DNA from: Heliocidaris tuberculata
Taxonomy: Eukaryota; Echinodermata; Echinoidea; Camarodonta; Echinometridae
Length of the DNA: 64,000 nt
Direction of reading: 5' to 3'
Assembly (NCBI GenBank): GCA_025618425.1
Contig: CM046835.1
Span: 19,871,374-19,935,373 of the forward strand
Below the pieces are notes generated by a model. That model was not told where the DNA came from and did no database searches. It saw only the letters and a list, made by a program, of their open reading frames with translations. Both the position numbers and the translations under genes were made by a program. Each line of letters starts with the position of its first letter. Within the stretch, counting starts at the first letter, position 1. Of this stretch, positions 54,776 to 64,000 are shown piece after piece.

Positions 54776-55724
54776 TAGACATGATGGCTCTGAACTATAC
54801 AGACACAAAAACACGAATCGATAAAATTTCATTTCGATCACTATTACGTCCAAATGTAGCTTAAATTACACGATTGCGATAGATTACGATTTTAAATCCC
54901 AAATCGTGGAAATAATTTCACACTATCGCGTTGTCAAATTTCCGGTTCGAAAACATAATCGTGTTTCCCGTGCAAGGTGCGCTGCAGCAAAATGATCACA
55001 AAGTGCAAAGCCACTTTCCAAAATGACAGGAACAAAAAAAATGAATTAAAAAACATACATTCATAATGATCAAAGGCTGAATATACATATGTTTCTCTCA
55101 AAATATATATGTAGTTTCAAGTACATGTATATTGCATACATGTGCGAATGATGTTTAATTGGTTCACTGTTAAAAACAAAGAAAACAAACAAGTGAAGAA
55201 GTATCATCCATAAAACCAATCTGCTAATGGCAGGTAAATAGGGTTTATACATATACTTTAAATTTATAAAAGTATAAAAAATATTAGTTATGAATGAATT
55301 ATATAGCCTTAAATGTTAGAATTCATTCTGAAAGTACCTTAATGGATCCTAACTAAAGCAAAATCGCTTGGATTATCGTTTGTTTTTATTTCTGCGTTCT
55401 AATAACAAATACAATAAAATTAATTTTTACATAAGTATTACATAAGTAGAAAATCATGTACAATAATAATATACAATAAACATAACACAAAGCATACAAA
55501 CAAGAATAAGGAATATGATAGACCTATGTAAATATTTCTTTCTTCAATAAACTAGAGGGGTGACTGAGAACGCAGGAGACCGCCATCGTGAGCGGTTAGG
55601 CTGGAAATGGATGGCGGCCTCGTAAAAAAGATTAGGCGACATAAATTTCCTGGTAAAACTGAGTGATCAAGTGGGTGCAGTGCAATTGCAGGTGTGGGTG
55701 CAGAGAGTAGATACTAGTTTAAAG

Positions 55725-56165
55725 CGTGGGCACGTATGGTTGTATTATCTTTCGTTTAAGTGTAGCTTTTAAGGAGTAGATGGTAGAACAAGATTTTATG
55801 TTATCGGGAAAATTATTCCAAATGTCCGGATAATGGAATATCTTACAGATTTGTGTGTTATTGATAATTTGGGATTTGTAAGATGAAAAAATCCAGATAT
55901 GCGAGTAGGGTAGGAATGAACAGAACTATTAAACCTAAACATGTTATCAAAGGATGGTGGAAGTTGATTATTAATGTACTTGAACATAATGACTGCTACT
56001 TGAATAGTATTTAAGTCGAAAATTTTTAGCGTTTTAAGTTTATGGAATAAGGGATCAGTGTGAGTTAAGAAATGCGATCCTGTACAAATATGTATAGCTC
56101 TCTTTTGTAGTTCAAAAATAGAATTGATTTTTGTCGAACCACAATTAGCCCACACAATCGTAAAA
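55725..56165 (-). mobile_element. LINE fragment, C-terminal end of a non-LTR reverse transcriptase
   Basis: The minus strand reads WANCGSTKINSIFELQKRAI, LTHTDPLFHKLKTLKIFDL and SYPTRISGFFHLTNP. After a frame change near 55835 it reads IWNNFPDNIKSC, the usual end of CR1/Jockey-type reverse transcriptases. The fragment is truncated and frameshifted, and no endonuclease or catalytic domain is present. Confidence 0.75.
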
Positions 56166-56199
56166 CAACTGAAGTACTAAAGCACCTTCGACTTTGTCA

Positions 56200-58235
56200 T
56201 TAATAAGACAGAGGCAGGTAATAAGACTGAGGAAAATTTGCCTTCATCCTTGTTAAAGTCACGATGTATATTTCACTTTTATAGTTATTGAAGTTGACGA
56301 TGTATGAAAGTTTTGACAAAAATAATAATCTGGTTTTGTATCCAAAAAGAAATGGCATAAGGTAAGGAAAGCAAGGACACTTGAATACTGAAAAAGAGAT
56401 TGGGGTATGGAGGAAAGGATTGTGTGACTAAGAGAAAGTGAACACAGTGAGGAAGAGATGGAGATAGATGGGAAGAGGGGGGTGGGGAGGGAGAAAATGG
56501 AAGATAAAAGAGAGAATGGGGGAAAGAAAAAGAATAGGAGGAATAAGATGAAGGAGGGGTGGGGCGAGATGGACAGAAAGAGTTAGAGAAGGGAAATAGA
56601 AATGGAGAGAAATCTGGAAGTCAAATTCATAACCTCTAGAGATGTCTAATCTTCAACAGGGTATCAACCTTAAAGCAGTATTTTAATGTATGGTCGAAAT
56701 AATTTTACTAACCACCACCAAAAAAAAAAAAATCCTTGGCGATTAAATACATTTGTTGAGCTTTGGCCCCAAACTCACCTTACAAAATATAAACAAAATA
56801 AAATAAATATTGTCGGTACAACTTTGACTTCTGAACTGTAATATACTCTAATAATGGCCACATTTTGTTTTTAATATTCTCTAAAACGGCTCGGCCAAGA
56901 TATACAATATCACTGAACATGAAATCGCGGTGTCATTTGAGACGATTATCACATGTTAGCATGGTGGTCCAACATTGGTTCCGGGAATGCTAACATGCAT
57001 GCCAAATCCTGCTTAACAAAAGAAACAGCTGAACCAAATATCTTGACACAAATAGGTTATATGCAGGGTAAAAGTATCTTCATTTGAATGTACATAACTA
57101 CAACAATGGTTTATTATGAGAAAATCCAGTGTCATGCATTCCACAGGTGATCATGAGTGTCACTGTAGCTAGTGTACAGGTCAGTGGGCATCTCACAAAC
57201 AGAACTGCTCTGACATTACTTTGTGAAGAAAATGGCAGCCCCCATGGGATAATGTCTAGCAAGGAAACTGCAACTTTTTGAGACGCTGTTCTCCTTCTTA
57301 AATAATCAAATATGAGTACTTTCAAGATATTTGTAATAGGTTGACAATTATCGACATGATTATAGGTTAATGTGCCTTTCATTCCCCTTTAAATTGTTTT
57401 CAAACTTTAAGTCTACGTAGCTAATTTGATATAACTTTAAATTAACCAATACAGCTAACTTCAGTGTCAGAAATGAGTTCATTATGTGTCGTTGTGACAT
57501 TATGAGTCATTGTGACATTACCGGCTGTAACAGGGCCTAGCCATTAAGACTTACAGACAACTCATCCTCAGCCAAGTGAGTTTTCAAATTCGCAAGGGTT
57601 CTGCTTTTTTTCACTCTGAGAGACATCTAAATTAAAGGATACATGCCATATGCATTTATGTTTATTTGTTCCATTGCTGCTGTTTGACAGTGGTGTCACT
57701 TTTCGTCTCTTCTTTTAGCCCACTTGACGCTCCTATACAGCCAACAGTGAAAAGTTTTTTTGTTTTTTTTTTCTTTATTTGTAATCATAAGTAGTCAAAG
57801 AACATTTTTAGCTTTGTTACCCCTTGGGCAACCTTGAGCAATTTGCATAATTTGCATATCAAAATCCAGTGTGAACGGAGGATATACAGGGGGATTGTAT
57901 TGTATCGCAGGTTTCATTACACTGTTAGTGTTGGGTGCAGTACGCAAATACCTGTCTTAATGTGACGTTTTTTATTTATGCAAATTATGCAAAATGCTCA
58001 AAGTTGCTTTGGGGGCAACAGAGCTGAAATTGTTTCATAGACAAAATGGGATCACAAATTTAAAAAAAAACTTCAACTGACAAATTTTCTAGATTCATAA
58101 AATGTCAAGTCGACTATTTCTTCTACTCTATTCAACTTTCTCTGTTGTTCTTCCTTTTCCTTTTTTTGTTGTTGAAAGCTATACTACATTTTCGACAGCA
58201 ATATATTTCTTTTTGAGAGTCATGGGATGTCCATC
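56200..58235. other. Non-coding stretch between the LINE fragment and the membrane-protein gene
   Basis: A purine-rich (GGA/GAA) tract lies at about 56390-56630. Near 57838-58010 an imperfect inverted repeat is visible (CTTGAGCAATTTGCATAATT at 57831-57850 against AATTATGCAAAATGCTCAAAG at 57981-58001), suggesting another short element. On the minus strand a possible AATAAA lies near 57976-57971. No gene is recognised. Confidence 0.5.
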
Positions 58236-61200
58236 TTAACAAGTTTGGCGTTCACGAGAATCACGGTTGAATGGACAAGAATTGGTTACGACTTGATGGA
58301 CGTGGTGTTGATAATTGTTATTTATCTCTCTATTGCCTACTTGAACATTTTCAACATGGTTTTGGAAACGAAAATGGGCATCTCCTTGAACAGTCACATA
58401 TACACTGCGACCATTTCTTTCTATGCGATTATATTTTGGAGGGGCACTACTTGGGGACATACTATGCCCCCCTGGATTGGAATGGTCCTCGTGATCATCC
58501 AAGAGAAATTCATTTACTGCGTCATCGATATGTCCTGGTTCCCCCGTCAGTGGCTCCCTTTCACTTTCAGTCTCTTCCATGTGATGCTGACCAGTACTGC
58601 TGTCCCTAGAAACATGTGCTCTTTTTCGTTTCCTTCCAGGATTGCGTGACCCTGTGCTGGTACCTTCATCTTTGGAGCCATTATCACTATCATTCAACTT
58701 ACCTTTAAACACATCATCATCGTCACCCGAACCGCGTTCACCATTGCTACATCTAATATTATTTATCCCACTACCACCATCAACACTAGCTCGGACATTA
58801 AGGCCATTATCAAACTTTTCGTTCTCGGGAATATTTTCATGATCACGTTCATAAGCTTTATGAATTCCTCCCGTCTGTCCGATCGTATTGCTCCTATCGG
58901 TCTCTGAAGTAAGATTTGGATACCTAAACATGGTACAACTGGGTTCCCTTTCATAGTGATGCACCAAAGCCTCGGTCTTTGGTGACATCTCTTCCTCATC
59001 CGTTGTCAGTGACATGACATCGGTGGTAGGGGTGTCCAGACGATTTGGAGACTCCTCTGATCGGCATGCACCAAGTTGTTGCAGGAAGGGTGAAGCCGAC
59101 TCTTCGTCATTGTAGCGAGAGGAAGCGGTGGAAGGTGCATTGCCTCTAGCCCTAGTTGCAACGACGATTTGTTTTTCGATACATGTCTCAGCGACAGCAT
59201 CGTAACTTGACCTGACACACACACACACAAATAATACTACTATTAGTACTACTGCTAAGAAGATGAAGAAGAGAGCATAAAGAGAAATTTTATCTTAATG
59301 TGAGTACCTATGGCAGGAACCCATGATGTATATCTGGTATCTGATGAGCTGAATGTCATGCTATTCATTGGGATAAAGTAGCATCTTGAGTACCAGTACA
59401 AAACATGACTTTTTAAGATTTATTTGTGTCGGCAAAATGATTTGTGATTCCTGAAAAAGGAATTTGGGTCTTCAATATAATGATCATATGGGCTGCTCAT
59501 CATCTGCAGAGGAATATTCATGAATTTCCTTGGCCTTACTGCAAAACAATTTACATGTAAAAACGTCACCAGAAAATTCACTCTGATTCAGGGAGGGATC
59601 AAATAATTCCTACAAATTAAATTAATATTTCTATTACTATTCTATCCATCGGGAGTTCACCTTGGTATTTCGCTGATTATATTAAAGCAGAAAAATGAGA
59701 GAAATGGATTAGTGAAAGTTTGAGCAAATTCCGTTAAGAAATAAGAAAGTTATGAATTTTTGAAGTTGTAATCATTCGAACACAAATTGGCAACTCCGTA
59801 AAGTTTGATGCGAGCTCCTCTCCCATTTGCTCTGTATACAGAAAATTTCATAGATTTTCATTTTCTCAGCTATTGATAAAGGAATAAATTATTTTGCTTC
59901 ATATAGGCTGTGGGTAATACATATTTGCAATGATTATATTTAGGGTACATGTATGATTAATTTTTTTTTAGAGAGAGAAAATGAAAATTATGATTATGAA
60001 AATAATGATTTTTTTTTTTTAGTACAGGGCAAATGGGAGAGGACCTAGCAAGAAACACGTTATGGAGTTGCCAACTTTTATTTGACTGATTGCAAATTCA
60101 AACATTCATAACTTTCTTATTTCTTAAGGTATTTTACTAAAACTTTCATTCATCTGTTTCTTCATTTTTTTTTTTCTGCTTCTTCATTTTTTTTTTTCTG
60201 CTTCTTTTAAAACCAATTTGATATGAGGAGGAAAGTCCCCTTCAAGCATGACTTTATTTTATTTGCGTAGGCAAATGATAAGTGATTCATGAATAAGGTA
60301 TGCCACTCTTCAACTCTTCAATATACATGTAGTGTTTACTGCATTTGGGCTGATCATCATGTGTAGACAAATAATTATTCCAGTCACTAGAAAATACGTA
60401 CTAAATCAAGAAGGAATCAAATGATTATCACATATGAAATTACTGTGATTTCGCTCACCTGTTGTAAACTGCACTAGGTGTAGGAGAAGAGTGTTCTGCA
60501 CCTAAATACATAAAGTAGTTGAAGATACAATGGTTATGATTTGCATGGTGCTGATTTAAGTTATACCATCGGATAAAGGAAATGCCTAGCCTTGTTTGTA
60601 ACTTGAAAAAATATGCTATAGTAACACGTTTAAAATCCCAGGTACAAGGCACAATAACAATATGGATACGGTTATTACATCAAATATCATGATTATGATC
60701 CTTATACTAACATCTCTTCCCTGTAAAACTGTATTCGTACATGTAGCTCGAAGATGTATGTTACGCATCGCTACATGAATGACAACTAGATGCGCTTATT
60801 GTGTATACAATGACAACAGTCAACGAAAGATTCATTATTAATATGAATGAACATGTTTGGGTAAATGGATATCAGTCAAGAGATTCTTATAAGCAGGATG
60901 TTGACCAGTACACAAACACAGAGTAAACAAAAATCTTTCAAAAATATAAAATATGTAAAATATTTTTCAAGAATTGAATTATGTAGATTTACAGCTAAAG
61001 TCACACATTTCCTACGTGCGTTAGCCAAACAGACGCTTAAAAAAACAAAAGAAATCAAAGCTTAATTCCTCCTTTACCTTTTCCAATAATTATATTGGCT
61101 GAAACGTTGCATAGATTAAACCACAAGACTTTGAAAAAGAAATTTATTACCAAAAATCCCTACAGAATAACTGTGATCTCTAATCATTAACAAATGAATT

Positions 61201-62870
61201 GATAATATAAAAATACAACTGCAAAATAATGCCATCATTAAAACAGTGTTCATTGATGATTAAGCACACTCTGATAATGCAGTCTATACATCAACGGACT
61301 CATCCTAACTTACCCCGTTTCATTAGACCGCACCAGATGAGCCACTCGTTCGAGATGCAACTGTTCCTCCCAGATTTCCGCAACTGGTAGCATACCACCA
61401 CCACGATTAAGACGATGATGGCAACCCCCAAGACACAAGGAACGATGAGAATTAGATGATTGAATTTGGGGCTTGGACTGGGGTATTTATCTTGATCTGC
61501 CAAGAAAATATGAAAATGGAAAAGAAAAAGGAGATAGTCGAAGACAACACCTAATTGGGTTGAATGTTGGTAGTCCTACAAAGTCAGTTTATAGAATATA
61601 TCGTTTATGGTCATTCATCGCAGAAAACTGTATATAGTTATTGCTCGTTGGAGAGATGGGAGTGCGGAGGGGGGGGGGGGGGGTGCGTATTAAAGAATGA
61701 TACAACAAGATCATAAGAAAAAAACACAAAAGAAAGAATTTGTACAAATCTGTTCAATTAACTCATATACCGTACGTGTTCACATAGTGTTTTAGAGGAA
61801 CAAAGTTCCAATGAAATCTGTTGTTGATATAATTCTAGTAATACCGTGATCACTACGTTTTCGAGTGCGTTCGGTTTAACCACTTCATCTTTTATTTCTC
61901 CATTGTGAACCGTTGTTTTCTGTTTTTCTATTTATTAAGACAAAGCTACACGGGAAAATGCATAAAATACGATGAAGCTATTAAAATGATGTATTCAAAT
62001 TTTCAAAAAAAAAATTATTACCATCTACACCCCTGGCGAAACGCTCCATGACTGGATCTGACATGTCACGTGATAAACCCAGTCTGTTACTCCTCTCTGC
62101 CGAAGTGGCGCCATCATCTAAATCATCAGTATTGATTTGGTGAAGCTATAATGAAGGAGAGAACATGATTGTTTTTAGGTTAAAGGGAAGTAGAAATGTA
62201 GAAATGTAGAAACGAAGCAGAGTCGACTGGAAAAGGGAGGGGTGCGTAAGTTGAAAATCACTTTTTTCAAATAAAAGTGCTTTTAGTAGTCAGTTATATA
62301 AAGGATCACTTCTACCTCTACATTGGTACTTGACAGGATCAATCAATCAAGATATTATACGTCAATATAATGCTTTTTTTTTTATCACGGCATAAATCAA
62401 GTCACTCTCACTCCGTAGTCTACATTGTATCTTGCTGGGACATAGCGACACTGGATATAGGGTAATTAGAGTTCCTGTCGTATAGAAGACCAGATTTTGT
62501 TTTAGACAGCAGCGTCGTCGCCAGTGGCTACCAGAAAACAGTCCATGAACCTGCCATCCATAGAAAAGAGGAAATTATCTACTTCACTGGCGTAGGCAGA
62601 CTTGTTGAACAGGTGAGAGGGGGACGGGGTGGGGGGGGGGGGGGTGAACTCACAAAATCCCAGAGTGGATTAGTTTTTAAGCGGATGAACAGGGGGCCAT
62701 GTCCCTCTTGTGCCCCCTCTGGCTACGCCTATGGTCTATTTCTTTAAGGGCAAAGCTTCTTCCATCATACTTTGGGGATGTGAGTTGGAAATACTTACTG
62801 AACATGATTGTCCAATAAGGAGTGAGAACGCCCAGAGAGTTCCTGAAATGGCAAGGACAGAGTTCTTCAT
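58236..62870 (-). CDS. Single-pass membrane protein with RHIM-like motif, 465 aa, 5 exons
   Basis: Exons 62870-62799, 62145-62022, 61496-61314, 60501-60459 and 59211-58236; all GT/AG borders and phases agree. The ATG at 62870 opens a signal peptide (MKNSVLAISGTLWAFSLLIG). An ectodomain of only about 58 residues without a recognised fold follows. The transmembrane helix is about residues 80-102 (LILIVPCVLGVAIIVLIVVV), then a cytoplasmic tail of about 360 residues. The tail is largely low-complexity and acidic. It has a basic patch GRKRKRAHV (around 334-338), a Pro-rich PPKY, and near the C-terminus ENVQVGNREINN (VQVG at 430-433). That motif matches the core tetrad of RIP homotypic interaction motifs; the usual Asn three residues after Gly is Glu here. 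No death domain or kinase is seen. I do not recognise the family; a signalling receptor or adaptor is inferred from the motif alone. Confidence 0.8.
58333..58410 (-). other. RHIM-like segment of the membrane protein
   Basis: Residues about 407-432 and beyond read VYVTVQGDAHFRFQNH, then VENVQVGNREINNNYQ. Alternating hydrophobic/polar residues lead to V-Q-V-G and an Asn-rich follow-up, the layout of amyloid-forming RHIMs in RIPK3- and RIPK1-type proteins. Coordinates are approximate. Confidence 0.4.
59645..60245. mobile_element. Diverged relative of the TTAA foldback element, in the membrane-protein intron
   Basis: The left arm has GATTAGTGAAAGTTTGAGC and GAAAGTTATGAATTTTTGA. The right arm has their inverted forms (CAAACATTCATAACTTTCTT, ACTAAAACTTTCA). 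It matches the element at 36228-36816; the ends are degraded. Confidence 0.6.
62585..62735. mobile_element. Short hAT-type element, TGGCGTAGGC ends
   Basis: The left end CACTGGCGTAGGCAG and the right end CTGGCTACGCCTATGG are inverted repeats. The interior has a run of about 14 G. It lies in intron 1 of the membrane-protein gene. No target duplication was found. Confidence 0.45.
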
Positions 62871-64000
62871 GATGTCTTTGGTGTCGGCAGGTGCGATGCT
62901 ACGAAAGTTGTAATGCAGCAGATGAAGACAGAGTAGGGAAGTTCTATTACAAGGTGTACAGCGTCAAGGTGTTTTACTACAGGCACAGGGTGTCAGTGAT
63001 TGTGAATCTTGGGCTTTGAGGCAAACTGTGATGGATGAAACACATGTTACGTCATGATAGGTGCTTTGAATGTGTCGCGTGTAGGCCCACTGCTCTAGAC
63101 ACTCAACGTATAAGAGGTGCTAGTTACTATGCAACTGATATACAATTAGTTGAAAGATAAAATGCATAACATGTAGCCATTAGAATGTGTTTTTACTGGT
63201 GTATGAGATAAACACTACACATGGATCAGTTTTCAATATATGAAGTTCACTTCGAAGTGCCAATAAGCTTATATGAACTGTCTAAGCCCCAAGGTGTTCA
63301 AAATCTGCCGGATGCTATATAACATGTGCAAAATGTTAAGTACCTGTGCGCAGTGATGAGCATTTGATCTGATCATTTTGTTTGCTAACATTGCGCTTGC
63401 AAAGAAATGGACTTCCCACGGGGACATCCGTCACAAAGAAGATACATCTACAATAGAAAACGCAAAACATAATGACATTCAGGATGTAAATTTGTGACGT
63501 AAGGTCATGATAATTCCCCCCCCCCCCCCGGGCAAAAAAAGTTAAAAGTAGTCGGAAAAGTTGATTTGTCATTGCAACCTTTTGATCCAGAAAGCGCAAC
63601 CCTTCTTCCATTTGTCAACAGTGTTTTCTACCCAAAGAGAGACAGAGAGAGAAAACTGTCATACACCATTACACCGTACCGCCTTTCATTCTTTACCCGA
63701 TGTGTTCCACCATTGTCTTCGTACGTAAGCAGACATAGGAGCAATAGCCCATAAATCTCGATATCTAAGTAACTGTTTATACCTTATACTTTTTGTGTGT
63801 GTTTACGGCTTGAGCCTTAGAGGTTGTAATACTCACCATCGTAAAAAAAAATGTTGTCTGTAATTTTGATAAATGAGTTGGAGTAACCTCGACCATTTTT
63901 ATATACCTATCAATCTCGAAAGCATTTTCATTCAGTCCTTTGTGTATTGTTTGTTAGTGTTCTAAACGCCCCCTTGAAACGGATGCATCGATCTAATGTA
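62871..64000. other. Upstream flank of the membrane-protein gene, no further gene seen
   Basis: Contains a run of 11 C near 63518-63529 and ordinary AT-rich sequence. The promoter of the 58-63 kb gene should lie here, but no clear core element can be named. Confidence 0.4.

Noticed and set aside
58227..58649. A 140-codon plus-strand frame with hydrophobic stretches
   Set aside because: It is the antisense shadow of the last exon of the minus-strand membrane-protein gene, which has continuous splice support.

Overview
This is a stretch of animal (metazoan) nuclear DNA. It has multi-exon genes with GT-AG introns of about 0.3-3 kb, many microsatellites and poly-G/poly-C runs, and several families of short inverted-repeat elements. 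The protein content, intron structure and repeat style suggest a marine deuterostome, most likely an echinoderm such as a sea urchin. That assignment is inference from general appearance; nothing in the window proves the species.

Layout. (1) 621-2002, minus: the first two exons of a secreted carboxylesterase/cholinesterase-like gene (CE-A); the rest would lie left of the window. (2) About 2.1-12.8 kb: no convincing gene. It holds hAT-like miniature elements, a palindromic element, and a 4.2-kb zone with eleven copies of a 15-bp motif (TGAAGYCTCCGAAAC). (3) 12.87-39.95 kb, minus: 33 phase-consistent exons of SMCHD1 (chromatin protein with a GHKL-type ATPase and an SMC hinge). They run from the end of the ATPase/transducer region through the long beta-rich middle, coiled coil and hinge to the stop codon. 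The ATP-binding N-terminus is absent. (4) 40435-40934: exactly 500 N. (5) 41.06-43.65 kb, plus: the last four exons of a second esterase (CE-B), whose 5' half is absent. (6) 45.26-53.38 kb, plus: a complete ten-exon esterase (CE-C, 605 aa) with signal peptide and Ser/Glu/His triad. (7) About 53.4-58.2 kb: microsatellites, a LINE fragment and an inverted-repeat element. (8) 58.24-62.87 kb, minus: a five-exon gene for a 465-aa single-pass membrane protein with a very short ectodomain and a long cytoplasmic tail. The tail carries a basic nuclear-localisation-like patch and, near the C-terminus, a RHIM-like VQVG motif. (9) The last 1.1 kb shows no gene.

Two points stand out. First, the 500-N gap truncates both flanking genes at their 5' ends. 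CE-A on the far left, in opposite orientation, holds the kind of exons CE-B lacks, so the join may be wrong or the left contig may be inverted. Second, the 58-63 kb gene looks like an unrecognised membrane protein with an amyloid-type signalling motif. SMCHD1 introns also carry repeats or insertions that sit directly on splice sites (a minisatellite on a 3' splice site, decoy-rich repeats on a 5' splice site, and a TTAA-flanked foldback element 9 nt into an intron).
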